Shown piece after piece: positions 1 to 9,300 of a stretch of DNA of 35,777 nucleotides (its first letter is position 1; each line of letters starts with the position of its first letter). Position numbers and translations under genes: made by a program. The stretch spans positions 1-35,777 of the forward strand of contig SFTH01000027.1 of NCBI GenBank assembly GCA_004563405.1. Reading direction: 5' to 3'. A model generated the notes under the pieces. It searched no databases. It was not told the DNA's origin and was given only the letters and a program-made list of their open reading frames with translations. This DNA comes from a bacterium. Its GTDB lineage: Bacteria > Bacillota > Clostridia > Christensenellales > Aristaeellaceae.

Positions 1-1086
1 CCGCTGCTCCGGAATGCCCAGGAGGCGCTCGGCGTTGGGACTGATGTAATCCACCCGGTAGTTGCGCGCGTCCATCATCAGGAACACGTCGTCCACGTTG
101 AGCGAGAGCTTCGAGAACAGCTCATCGCGGGCCAGCAGCTCGTTGTCCTTCTGCTTCAGCTTCAGCCGGTTCTGAAGGATGACGAACAGAAGCATCATCA
201 GCGCAAGGCTGAAGGTGATGCCCGACACCACGATGATGGTGGTGGACTGGAGCTTGCTCATGCTGGCGTTGACCACGTCCGAGGGCACGACGCCCAGAAC
301 CGTCCAGTCCTGGAAACCTGCGGATTCGTAGATCAGATAGTAGGACTGGCCGTCGATTTTGAACAGCAGCGCGCCGGAGTTGCCCGCCTGGAAGTCCCGC
401 TGCAGGCGGTCGAGCGCTTCGCCGTCGAAGCCCTCGCTTTGTTCCAGCAGCGCGAGCACGTTGTGCACGTCCCGGAGCTCTTCGCTGGCGTTGTTCACCA
501 CTACGCGCCCGTCGGGCAGGATTGCGAAGGTGCTGGCGCGGCCGTCGAACGCGGAGATCTTCAGGGTCTCCACGAGGTCGCTGTTGTTGAAGCTGATGGC
601 GATGGCCTCGTATTCAAAGCCGTGGTAGGTGCTCCTGGCGGCGGGAACGGCAAAGACCATGATCTCCGGCTGATCCGGAACCACGGAGTTGATGACCACC
701 GGCTGCCCGTCCAGAATTAGGCTCGAGAGCTTGTCGCGCAGATCCAGATAGCCGCGCCGTCCCTCCAGCGTGATGTAGTTGCCGTTGCGGGAGATGAAGA
801 AGAAGTCGGTGAATTTACTGTCCTCCCGGGCAAGGCTCACGTACTCGGCCATCTCCTCGTCGGTCTCCACATGCTCCAGGTGGGGCGCCCACATGCGCAT
901 CTGGCTCCAGTTGGCGGAGACCAGGTTGTTCAGCGCCTGGTTGGCCTGATGAAAGATCTCCGTCAGATGGGCAATGCTCTCCGCGTAGATCGTTTCGGAC
1001 ACGAAGCTGAAATAGGCCAGGCCGGCCCCGACCAGCCCCGCGATCAGCGCGAGAACGAGCGCGATTGCGATCCAACGCTTTTTCAT
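1..1086 (-). CDS. Membrane sensor kinase with Cache and PAS domains (5' part only, runs off the window)
   Basis: This is the first 362 residues of a membrane sensor; the rest lies beyond base 1. A membrane segment covers residues 6-28 and a second about 283-304. Between them is an extracytoplasmic region of about 250 residues with the look of a double Cache domain (FFFISRNGNYITLEG near 95; DWTVLGVVPSDVV near 260). After a short coiled linker a PAS domain begins near 325 (VFLMMDARNYRVDYISPNAERLLG). The ATG at 1086 has AGGAGGG seven bases upstream. It follows the binding-protein gene at 1133-3031 by 46 bases on the same strand, so the two are probably cotranscribed. The same order, binding lipoprotein then Cache kinase, recurs at 18846-23486, where the kinase is a hybrid enzyme. 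A kinase core is therefore expected in the missing part but is not seen; a diguanylate cyclase output cannot be excluded. Confidence 0.85.
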   Translation of the reverse strand, partial: MKKRWIAIALVLALIAGLVGAGLAYFSFVSETIYAESIAHLTEIFHQANQALNNLVSANWSQMRMWAPHLEHVETDEEMAEYVSLAREDSKFTDFFFISRNGNYITLEGRRGYLDLRDKLSSLILDGQPVVINSVVPDQPEIMVFAVPAARSTYHGFEYEAIAISFNNSDLVETLKISAFDGRASTFAILPDGRVVVNNASEELRDVHNVLALLEQSEGFDGEALDRLQRDFQAGNSGALLFKIDGQSYYLIYESAGFQDWTVLGVVPSDVVNASMSKLQSTTIIVVSGITFSLALMMLLFVILQNRLKLKQKDNELLARDELFSKLSLNVDDVFLMMDARNYRVDYISPNAERLLGIPEQR

Positions 1087-1132
1087 GGCATTGCCCTCCT
1101 GACGGAATCAAATGGGTTCGCTTTCCGGTTTC

Positions 1133-3031
1133 TCAGTATTTCTGAAGGATGGTCACATACTCCGAGGGTTCAAGGAACTGCTTGGTCTTGCCCAGCGCCT
1201 GCGCGATGAACTCCTGGCTCGAATAATCGTTGACGTAGTAGTCCTCCCGCTTGGCCTTGATGTCCTCGGGCATGGGGCAGTTGCAGAAGGTGGGGTGCTC
1301 CAGATAGGTGTCCGCGCCGACCAGCATCACCGTGTAGGTCGCGCTCTCGTCCAGCGGCTTTCCATCCACGGTGATCTCCTCCAGGTGGAATTTGCCGCGC
1401 TCCGTCTCGGTGACGGTGAACTCGAGGCCGCTGGTGACGGGCATCTGGTTGCGATGGTGGATCGGGTTGGAGCCGCCCTCCTTCACGTTGACCAGCCACT
1501 CCATGATGCGGCGAACCTCCTCGCCGGTGTACTCGCCGCGGTAGATGGCATTGCGGAAGGTCATGATCCACTTCACCTGCTGCATGCTGTACTCTCCGGC
1601 GTAGATGGAGGAGCTGGCCATGCTGGCGTAGCCGATGGCGATCTGGTCGCCGCTCTCGGCGCGCAGGGTGTTCATCAGAGAGGACGCGGCGGCGCTGCCG
1701 TGAACGCCGAAGTCGTTGGAATAGGCCTTCTCCTGGGTGAAGAGCACCTCCTGTGCCTCGGGGTTCTTATAATCGGTGATCTGGGCGTTGAAGTCGTCGT
1801 AGGCGCCCTTTGCGTCGTACTCGCCGCGCATCATCTTGTGGCTCACGTCCTGGGAGATGGCAAAGACCTCGGTGGAGGCCAGGCGCATGTACAGATGGTT
1901 GCTGTCGATGCAATCCTTCACGTACTCCATGCACGCCGTGGGCGTGATCTTGACTTCCTTATTGTAGGAAAGCACGGAGGTGCCGGCGGCGACGTGCTTC
2001 TGGCCCTCGTCGCTGAAGATGGCGGAGAGAACCTCCAGCACGGCGTCCTTCTTGGCCTCGTCCTCCTCCACGCTCTTCGCCACCGCCAGCTGGCACATCG
2101 GATAGGTCAGCAGCCAGTTGTCGTCGCTGGTTTCGCCGAAGTAGGGCAGCATCACGTAGTTCGTGCCGTCCTCCGCCGTGATGATGTCCGCCATCGCCGC
2201 CGTGTTGCGGAACATGGCCGTCTTACCGGCGCGGAAGGCCTCCGTGACCACGGAGAACTTCAGCTCGTCGTCGCCGGGCTGAATGCGCACGTCCTTGAGG
2301 AACTGCTCGTACTTCTCAAACACCCTCGGCCAGACCACCTCGTCCAGGCCAACCTGATTGTCCTCCGTCTCGCTCTCGTACTCCATGCGCCACTTGGTGC
2401 CCTCCAGGCTCATCAGCTCCGGAATGGCGCACCCCTGCATGGTCTCCAGACCCGTGTAGTCGTAGTACCAGTCGGTCTGATAGCCCTTGATGCCTTTTTC
2501 CTCGAAGGCGTCGATGGCCGCCACGAACTCGGCGTAGTTGGTGGGCAGCGGAATGCCGTACTGGTCGAACAGATCCTTGTTGGCCACGGTGCAGTCCACC
2601 TCGGCGCACATGGGCAGCCAGCGGATCGCGCCGTTGGTCTCGCGGTTGACCTCCAGGTAGCTGGAATAGAAGATGCCCGCCACCTCGGTCTTGCTCAGGT
2701 CCATCAGGTACTCCGACAGCGGCGCCGCATCGTTCAGCGAGAAGCGGCGGCAGGTGATGATGTCCGGCATCGCCTCGCCACGGGCCATCAGATCCTTATA
2801 ATACTCCATGCTGTTGTAGCTCTGCACAAAGGTGAAATCGATGTCCGGGAACTTCTGCTCCAGCCAGGGCGACAGCTGCTTGAACATGGAACGGTCCCAC
2901 ATGTACATGGAAATGGCGATCCGGTCGCCCTTCGCGCTCTGGTCGGCGTTCGGCTTCTGGGAAGCGCATCCGGTCAGCATCGCAGCGACCAGAACGGCGA
3001 TCAGCAGCAGGCGGGTAATTCTCTTGCGCAT
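1133..3031 (-). CDS. Solute-binding lipoprotein fused to a 5'-nucleotidase C-terminal-like domain
   Basis: A 632-residue exported lipoprotein. The signal peptide ends in a lipobox (MLTGC, Cys22). Residues about 36-425 resemble family 1 extracellular solute-binding proteins of ABC systems: an early strand (IAISMYMWDRS), MPDIITCRR near 88-96, a hinge-like WLPMCAEVDCTVANKDLFDQYGI, and the late AFRAGKTAMFRNTAAM. From about 445 to 630 the pattern changes to that of the 5'-nucleotidase C-terminal domain (UshA/CD73 family): SGDQIAIGYAS, the AGEYSMQQVKWIMTFRN block (family: aGeitygdvytvfPFgN), YTGEEVRRIMEWL, VTSGLEFTV, and ITVDGKPLDESATYTVML. The catalytic metallophosphoesterase half is absent, so no phosphatase activity is expected. 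The ATG at 3031 has AAAGGAGA six bases before it. No permease or ATPase gene is nearby; the next gene is a Cache-domain sensor. A sensory role, presenting a bound ligand, is inferred. Confidence 0.85.
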   Translation of the reverse strand: MRKRITRLLLIAVLVAAMLTGCASQKPNADQSAKGDRIAISMYMWDRSMFKQLSPWLEQKFPDIDFTFVQSYNSMEYYKDLMARGEAMPDIITCRRFSLNDAAPLSEYLMDLSKTEVAGIFYSSYLEVNRETNGAIRWLPMCAEVDCTVANKDLFDQYGIPLPTNYAEFVAAIDAFEEKGIKGYQTDWYYDYTGLETMQGCAIPELMSLEGTKWRMEYESETEDNQVGLDEVVWPRVFEKYEQFLKDVRIQPGDDELKFSVVTEAFRAGKTAMFRNTAAMADIITAEDGTNYVMLPYFGETSDDNWLLTYPMCQLAVAKSVEEDEAKKDAVLEVLSAIFSDEGQKHVAAGTSVLSYNKEVKITPTACMEYVKDCIDSNHLYMRLASTEVFAISQDVSHKMMRGEYDAKGAYDDFNAQITDYKNPEAQEVLFTQEKAYSNDFGVHGSAAASSLMNTLRAESGDQIAIGYASMASSSIYAGEYSMQQVKWIMTFRNAIYRGEYTGEEVRRIMEWLVNVKEGGSNPIHHRNQMPVTSGLEFTVTETERGKFHLEEITVDGKPLDESATYTVMLVGADTYLEHPTFCNCPMPEDIKAKREDYYVNDYSSQEFIAQALGKTKQFLEPSEYVTILQKY

Positions 3032-3484
3032 TTACATTCTCCTTTATGTTCCTGGATTTGCCCGTGCGCAGAGTCCGCGCCGGGAGGGGTGGGGATTCCG
3101 GAAAGCGTTTGCAGGGTGCTAAAGCCTCCTGCATCTGCCTGTCCTGTATCAGTCCGGGGCCGGAGAGCGGGGTTGTGCTCGCGTCCCTTTAATTGTTAGA
3201 TACGTTAAACAGTTACATGAGTGAAAAATGAAGTATCGTTCGTCCATCATACATTATATATGCGCTCTCCGCAAGAGATATTTCCAAAAAATCCCAAAAT
3301 CCGGCGCAAATTTGTTTTTTTCGCGCCTTCCATCGCGTATCAGTGCCGGGCGCGCGGCGCCGCCGTCCCGCGCGGGGGAGGGGGTTCCGCCGCTTCCGGT
3401 TCGCGAGGAAAGGGATTTCTGCCGCCCTGCGCCGCGAGGGAAGGGCCTGCCGTTTCTACGCGCAGATGGCTTCGGTTCCGCCCC
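3032..3484. other. Intergenic region between divergent genes, no gene seen
   Basis: No reading frame here has a ribosome site or a recognisable product. The part at 3190-3320 is AT-rich and should hold the promoter for the leftward binding-protein gene; a TATAAT lies on the minus strand at 3258-3253, but no good -35 hexamer is spaced correctly. The part at 3340-3480 is very GC-rich without clear repeats. An open frame runs through this region into the transporter gene, but the promoter at 3485-3512 makes an early start unlikely. Confidence 0.5.
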
Positions 3485-3512
3485 TTGCCAAAGCGCGCAT
3501 CTGTGCTATACT
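3485..3512 (+). promoter_or_regulatory. Sigma-70-type promoter for the DUF606 transporter
   Basis: TTGCCA at 3485-3490, a 16-base spacer, and TATACT at 3507-3512; each hexamer matches consensus at five of six positions. Transcription would begin near 3519, 52 bases before the chosen start at 3571. Confidence 0.55.
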
Positions 3513-3570
3513 ATATACCGTTGATTTCTTCGCACAGATGGCTTTCCATCGGAAAGTGAGCTCAAAAGCC

Positions 3571-4455
3571 ATGTCCTCCATACTCTTTGCGGTGCTCGCC
3601 GGAGTTGCCGCCACGGTACAGAACAGCCTCAACGGCCTGATGAATCCGCACATCGGCGCGATGGGCACCTCCGTCGTGGTCTTTCTCGTCCAGGCGCTGT
3701 TGCTGCCCCTCTATCAGCTGTGCGTCGTCCGCAGGCGGATCTCCTTCCGGGGCGTGTCGCTGGCGTGCGGCTTCAGCGGCCTGATCGCCGTGATCGTGAT
3801 CGGCACCCTGGGCTTCTGCGTCTCCCGGATGGGCAGCGCCGTCACCACCTGCTGTTCGGTGGGCGGCCAGATCATGATCTCCGCGCTGATCGACCACTTC
3901 GGCCTGTTCGGAACCGCGCGGCACCCCTTCACCGGGCGGCGCGCGCTTGGCTTCGCCCTGATCCTCGCGGGCGTGCTGGCCATCAACCTCGCCGGCAGCG
4001 CTTCGGGGAGCGAAGCGCCGCTGGGACTGTTGATCCTGGCGGTGCTGATGGGCTGCGGCGCGGTCGTCGTGCGCACGCTCAACTACCGGGCGAGCCAGGC
4101 CACGGGCTCGATGATCGGCGGCGGCATCGTCAACAGCGTCAGCGGCGCGATCTTCGGCGTGCTGCTCTTTCTGATCCCGTGCGGCTTCCGGCCCGACCTG
4201 TCGGGCTTTGCGGGCTTTCCGCCCGTCTGCTACACGGCGGGACTCTTCGGCGGGGCCTGTCTGCTGCTCAACATCGCGGCCTACGCGCGGCAGAACGTGT
4301 TCTACGCCACCATCTTCATGCTGGTCGGGCAGGTGTCTGCGGGCATTGCCATGGACGTCTTCGTCTTTCACGCGCTCTCTGCGGGAAAGTGCGCCGGCAT
4401 CGCCGTCGTCCTCTGCGGCGTGCTGCTGGACAAGCTGCTCACCCGCGGAGAATAG
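3571..4455 (+). CDS. DUF606 (YdcZ-like) DMT-superfamily membrane transporter
   Basis: A 294-residue integral membrane protein with about ten hydrophobic segments. It consists of two similar halves of the DUF606/YdcZ type, a branch of the drug/metabolite transporter superfamily. Family signatures are the opening SILFAVLAGVAATVQNSLNG, the first-half block VGGQIMISALIDHFGLFG, and the GALGFALILAGV-like stretch after it; the second half ends LVGQVSAGIAMDVFVFH and IAVVLCGVLLDKLL. The substrate is unknown. The start at 3571 places the protein N-terminus at the first membrane segment. In-frame starts at 3538 (ATG) and 3556 (GTG) are also downstream of the promoter, and none has an ideal ribosome site. 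The gene stands alone, with its own promoter and terminator, and converges with the regulator gene at 4526-6043. Confidence 0.85.
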   Translation: MSSILFAVLAGVAATVQNSLNGLMNPHIGAMGTSVVVFLVQALLLPLYQLCVVRRRISFRGVSLACGFSGLIAVIVIGTLGFCVSRMGSAVTTCCSVGGQIMISALIDHFGLFGTARHPFTGRRALGFALILAGVLAINLAGSASGSEAPLGLLILAVLMGCGAVVVRTLNYRASQATGSMIGGGIVNSVSGAIFGVLLFLIPCGFRPDLSGFAGFPPVCYTAGLFGGACLLLNIAAYARQNVFYATIFMLVGQVSAGIAMDVFVFHALSAGKCAGIAVVLCGVLLDKLLTRGE

Positions 4456-4470
4456 GCGCGCGGGACTTTC

Positions 4471-4508
4471 GGGCCTCCGGATGCAGAGCTGCGTCCGGAG
4501 GCCCCTTT
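4471..4508 (+). terminator. Intrinsic terminator after the DUF606 gene
   Basis: GGGCCTCCGGA at 4471-4481 pairs with TCCGGAGGCCC at 4494-4504, an 11-base-pair GC-rich stem with an inner CAG/CTG pairing, followed by CTTTTG. It lies 16 bases after the transporter stop and 18 bases before the end of the convergent gene. The T-run is only on the plus strand side. Confidence 0.85.
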
Positions 4509-4525
4509 TGCACGCCTGCTTCGGT

Positions 4526-6043
4526 TCAGTCTTCCAGCTCCTGAATCAGCGCGCGCAGTTCCATGCGCGTGCGCTGCCGGGAAGAGCTGTCGCAACCGAC
4601 GCTCTCGGCCTTGCGCAGCAGGTTTTCCCGGAAGGCGGTGACCATGGACGGGCGCTGAATCTCCAACATCAGCGGAGGAAGGGCAGTGCGCACGACCAGC
4701 GCTATGTTGGCCTCATTGACGAAGATGCTGCAATTGGAAGGCTCCTTGTCGCGCAGAGGCAGGAAGGTGTAGTTTTCGTATTGATCCATCAGCCGGAGGA
4801 TGTTGCGCAGGTGCTGGACGTAGCTTTCGGGCGTGTAGTACATCTTCTGGCTGGGACTCCGATCGAGTAGCCCCATGAAGGCGCGTCCGGCGCGTACGTC
4901 CTCGGCAGTGGCCAGGCGGCCCATGTCGATGTATGCATGCTGGCGCAGGTGTTCCTCAAACCGGGGAAGTCCGTCCCGATAGGCCGAGAAGGTTCGCGCC
5001 CACTCCGGATTGGTCGTGTCCATCATGCAGCGTTCGATCAGCTCCCGGGGCATGCTCTCAATGGACAGCCCGTCGATCAGCTGGACGATATCGCCCGGCT
5101 GATTGGAGAACTGAGTATAGCAGGACACACATTCCTCGATCTCCCGGCGCACGTTCAGCGAAGGCTTGCAGAGAGCGAGATGCTCCTGGAACTGCAGCTC
5201 GAAGGCGTGTACGAGCTGAGCGTCTGTGGAAAAGACGGAAATGTCGCTGTCGCTGCCCAGGCCGACGGTGTAGGCGTGCTGCACGCAGCGGTTCGGCACC
5301 AGAATGGTGGAGTGCCGGTACAGGTTTCCGCGCAGGCGGGGGAAGAAGTACACCTTCGTCTGCCCCGTCACATACAGCGGAAGCCAGAACTGAAGGGAAT
5401 CGACGTAGCGGTTGATGTAGTTCAGCGGCGGCATGATCTGGTAGAAGGTGAAGCCCCGCTCCGCCAGATCCAGGAAGATGCGCTGCACATTCCTGCTGAG
5501 CATGTAGTCGGACAGCAGCCACTCCAGGTTATCGTCCACCACGATGAGGATCGGGCAGGGTTGTTCCAGCTTGCGCAGTTGCTCGATCATGTGGGGCATG
5601 GCTGCGCGCCGACCGTCATGTCCGTAGAAGAACTGGGTCTCGCCCTGGGGCGCGGCGGACGGCACGGGGGCCGGGTAATTCCCGTCATCCCTTGGCGTGG
5701 GCGGCGCCTGTATGTTGGTCAGGATGGCGTCGGCGATGTTTCCATTCTCACCCTTCAGCCAGCTCTCGAGCCGCGCGGCGAGTACCTCCGTGGGCATGCT
5801 GGCGCTGATGGAGCGCTGGCCCAGCGCCTCCGAGAGCGCCTGCCGCTGAAAGGCCGCCGAACAGTTCCGCGCGAAGAACAGGGCCATCTTCCTCGCCAGG
5901 AGCGGATTCCGGGGCAGCTTGCGCTTCCCGGTGCGCATCAGGCTCACCATGGACGGGTCCACGTTCAGCTCGGCAGCGAGCGCCTTGTTGCTTATGTTGG
6001 AGATGTGCATCAGGAAGGAAAGCTTTTCGGAGAAAGGAATCAT
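4526..6043 (-). CDS. Helix-turn-helix protein with a large unknown C-terminal region
   Basis: A 505-residue protein, presumably a DNA-binding regulator. Residues about 5-55 form an XRE-like helix-turn-helix (SNKALAAELNVDPSMVS followed by LMRTGKRKLPRN). The remaining 440 residues are not recognised. They contain a helical stretch (to about 125), a linker, then a mixed alpha/beta region with PILIVVDDNLEWLLSDYML, FYQIMPPLNYINRYVDSL, WLPLYVTGQTKVYFFPR and, near the end, NYTFLPLRDKEPSNCSIFVNE. There are no membrane segments. The ATG at 6043 is preferred because AGAGGTG lies six bases upstream; a GTG at 6052 overlaps that ribosome site. The gene is divergent from the hybrid kinase at 6325 and shares a 281-base control region with it, so local regulation of the kinase is a fair inference. 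The gene ends opposite the transporter terminator. Confidence 0.8.
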   Translation of the reverse strand: MIPFSEKLSFLMHISNISNKALAAELNVDPSMVSLMRTGKRKLPRNPLLARKMALFFARNCSAAFQRQALSEALGQRSISASMPTEVLAARLESWLKGENGNIADAILTNIQAPPTPRDDGNYPAPVPSAAPQGETQFFYGHDGRRAAMPHMIEQLRKLEQPCPILIVVDDNLEWLLSDYMLSRNVQRIFLDLAERGFTFYQIMPPLNYINRYVDSLQFWLPLYVTGQTKVYFFPRLRGNLYRHSTILVPNRCVQHAYTVGLGSDSDISVFSTDAQLVHAFELQFQEHLALCKPSLNVRREIEECVSCYTQFSNQPGDIVQLIDGLSIESMPRELIERCMMDTTNPEWARTFSAYRDGLPRFEEHLRQHAYIDMGRLATAEDVRAGRAFMGLLDRSPSQKMYYTPESYVQHLRNILRLMDQYENYTFLPLRDKEPSNCSIFVNEANIALVVRTALPPLMLEIQRPSMVTAFRENLLRKAESVGCDSSSRQRTRMELRALIQELED

Positions 6044-6064
6044 GATTTTCACCTCTTTATCCCC

Positions 6065-6092
6065 ATTATAATCTATTTTTTCATTTTGACGA
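6065..6092 (-). promoter_or_regulatory. Promoter for the helix-turn-helix gene
   Basis: On the minus strand TCGTCA (6092-6087), a 16-base spacer, and a perfect TATAAT (6070-6065). The predicted transcript starts near 6058, leaving a very short leader of about 15 bases that just accommodates the ribosome site. Confidence 0.6.
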
Positions 6093-6146
6093 GAGGATAT
6101 ATGGATATATTTAAGTAAATTTCAATGATAATTTTTTAGCCGAACC

Positions 6147-6175
6147 TTGATTTTTATGGCGAAAATTGGTATCAT
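6147..6175 (+). promoter_or_regulatory. Promoter for the hybrid kinase gene run
   Basis: TTGATT at 6147-6152, a 17-base spacer and TATCAT at 6170-6175. Transcription would start near 6182, giving a leader of about 140 bases before the ATG at 6325. Confidence 0.5.
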
Positions 6176-6184
6176 AGAACCAAT
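6165..6184. promoter_or_regulatory. Inverted repeat across the -10 element, candidate operator
   Basis: ATTGGT (6165-6170), eight bases, then ACCAAT (6179-6184), an exact six-base inverted repeat that straddles the TATCAT hexamer of the kinase promoter. A protein bound here would block that promoter. The divergent helix-turn-helix protein is the obvious candidate, by position only. Confidence 0.4.
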
Positions 6185-6232
6185 AAGCGGAAAACGGGCG
6201 GCATTATTTCATTCATTACAAGTCATTTTGGA

Positions 6233-6244
6233 TTACAATTGTAA
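6233..6244. promoter_or_regulatory. Perfect 12-base palindrome, candidate operator in the kinase leader
   Basis: TTACAATTGTAA is a perfect palindrome lying about 50 bases downstream of the predicted transcript start and 80 bases before the kinase ATG. It fits a TACA-N2-TGTA dyad pattern, such as BlaI/MecI-type repressors bind, but no such repressor gene is in the window. Confidence 0.35.
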
Positions 6245-6324
6245 CTTAAAGTGACGATCCTGCATATCCATTGGCATCGCATGCGCACAGGGCGCTGCGG
6301 GGACACACAAAAGGAGACTTTGCT

Positions 6325-9300
6325 ATGGAGCAAAAACATCCCGGCGAAGGAAAGAATTTACTGGGACAGCTGATGCGGGAGGGCACGCTGTCTCCGTTGA
6401 TTCTGGATCGACTGCTGGGCGCCTATACGCTCTTTGAATACCGGCAAGGACAGTGCTTTCGCAGGCACGCCAGCGACGCCTATCTGAAGATGCTGTATCT
6501 GGACGACTCCATCGCCCAGTCCTTTGAGGAGCAGGATCTGCTGGAGGCGATCGTGCCGGAGGATCGGGCGGCGTTCCGGGAAATCCTGGAGAGCGGGAGC
6601 GAGGAGCGCGTCCGGGGAAACTTCCGGCGCGTGCAGCGGGACGGAAGGCTCATCTCCCTGGAGATGGAGATTCTTCCGGTGAAGCGAGACGCGGAGGCGG
6701 CGCTCTTCTGCGGCATCCTGCGGGACGTGACCGAGGAGAAGCAGACCTCGGCGGATCTGAAGGCCTCCAACAGCGCCTTTGAAATTATCTTTCACACCAG
6801 CAGCGAGGACCGGGAGGACATACAGGCCCACCTGGACTGGCTGAACCCCGACCGGGGCGAGATGCTCTCCCTGCTGGCGGACATTCTGCCCATCGGCATG
6901 ATCGGCGGCTACTGTGAGGAGGGCTTCCCCCTCTATTTCGTCAGTCGTGAAATGTACCGCATGATGGGCTACGAGACCCGCGCGGAATTTGAGACCGCCA
7001 TTCAGGGCAAGGTCGCCAACACAATCTATTACGAGGATCAGGAGCAGGTCGCCCGGGATCTCGGCAGCGATTACCGCGAGGGAATGACCTACACCATCGC
7101 CTACCGCATGCCCCGCAGGGACGGCAGCCTCTTTTGGGTGCTGGACAAGGGGCGGGTCATTCGCACGGAGGACGGCCGGCTGGCCATCCTCAGCTTCTGC
7201 ATGGACATTACGGAGGTCATGGAGAAGGTGGAGGGCCTGCGGCAGGACATGCAGCTGCTCAAACAGCAGAACCAGGAGCTGCTCTATCTCAACAACACCA
7301 TTCCGGTGGGCTACCACCGCTGCGCGAACACGCCGGATTACGACTTCACCTTTGTCAGCAACCGCTTCGGGGAGATGCTGGGCTACACCCGGCAGGAGAT
7401 TTGCGACCTGTTCGGCAACAAATTCAAAAACATGGTGCACCCGGACGACTGGGCGCGGCTGTTCGACGGAGAGGGCCGCGCGGAGAACGCCCGGGAGGGC
7501 GAGCACAGATACGAATACCGCGTCCGCGCCCGCAACGGCTACCGCTGGGTGGTGGATCAGACCGAATTTGTGACGGACATGGGCGAGCCCTTCTTCCAGG
7601 GCGCGATTCTGGACGTCACCGACCGCGTGCAGCTGCGGGAGGAGCTCAAGACCAGCGTCAAAGCCTTCCGCATCGCCGCCCAGGAGGCGGGCAACCTCAT
7701 CTTCACCTACAACCGCAGGGAGCAGACGATCTACTGCGATGCGGAGATCGCGCAGACCTTCGGCGTTGAGACGAAGCAGATTGGCGTGCCCTATGAAATC
7801 GTGAGGCGGGGCGGCATCGTGTCCGAGGACACCGTTCAGGCCTACGTCGCCGCCCACGAGGCGATTCTTCGGGGCGAGCGCGAGTCGGAGGCGATCGTCA
7901 AGCTCTCCTCCGTCGACGGAGGGCAGAACGTCTATGAGCTCAAGCTGCAGGCGGTGCTGGACGACGACGGAAACCCCAGCGACCTGGCCGTGGGCGTCTA
8001 CAAGGACATCACCGACCAGTACGACCGGCTGCGGGAGCTGGAGCAGACGAAGGAGACGCTGCTGACGACCCGGGAGAAGCTGCGCATGGAGCGCCAGGAG
8101 CAGCTGGACATGATCTACGCCCTCGGCAGGGAGTATTACGCCCTGTGGCGGGTGGATCTGGACGGGGATCTGCTGGTGCTGCGCCGCGGCGAGAACCTGC
8201 GCACCGCGTCCATGGCGGACATGGGGCAGAACGAGTATCAGGTCTATTCGGAGAGCCTGGAGCGCTTCGCCCGGAACAGAGTGCATCCCGATGATCGGGA
8301 CATGCTGCTGTGGGAGGCGTCCATCGCGCGAATCCGGGAGCGGCTGGCGACGGAGGACGCGTTCTCCGTGCGCATCCGCCGCCGTGCGGAGGGCGCAAGG
8401 GAATACACCTATGTGGAGTGGCGCATCGTGCGCCTGGTCAACACCTCCGGCGGCCACACGGCGCTGATCGCCGTCAAGGACGTGGACGGAGACGTGCTTC
8501 AGGAGGTGCGGCAGCAGTCGCTGCTCCGGGACGCCCTGTCGGCGGCGGAGCACGCCAGCCGGGCTAAGACCACCTTCCTGTCCAACATGAGCCACGACAT
8601 CCGCACGCCGATGAACGCGATCATTGGCTTTGCGTCCATTGCCGCCCGGCACATCGACAACCAGGATCGGGTACAGGACTGCCTGGAGAAGATCATGTCC
8701 TCCAGCAACCACCTGCTGAGCCTGATCAACGATATACTGGATATGAGCCGCATCGAGAGCGGCAAGCTCACCATACAGGAGAAGGAGTGCAACCTCTCCG
8801 AGCGGATTCACAACCTGGTGAACATGGTCCGGCCCCAGATGCGGGCCAAGCGGCTGGAATTCCTGGTGGACACCATCGACGTGCAGGACGAGGATCTGAT
8901 CTTCGATCCCCTCCGGCTGGATCAGGTGCTGATCAACATCCTCAGCAACGCCGTGAAGTTCACTCCCGCCGGCGGCATGGTCTCCTTCACCATCCGCCAG
9001 ACGCCCTCGCCCAAGAGCGGTTGCGGGCGCTATGCCTTCATCGTCCGGGACACCGGCATCGGCATGTCCGAGGGCTTCCTCAGCCGCATCTACGATCCCT
9101 TCGAGCGGGAGCGCAGCTCCACCCTCAGCGGCGTGGAGGGAACCGGCCTGGGCATGGCCATCACCAAGAACACCGTGGACATGATGGGCGGCGAGATCGA
9201 GATTCAGAGCCAGATCGGCAAGGGCAGCACCTTCAGCGTGACCTTCGACTTCCGGCGGCAGGACACCGCGCGCAACCAGGCGCAGCTCCGGGAGCTGAAG

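Noticed and set aside
3343..3570. N-terminal extension of 76 residues on the DUF606 transporter
   Set aside because: It would begin upstream of the promoter at 3485-3512, is Arg/Gly-rich unlike the family, and lacks a ribosome site.
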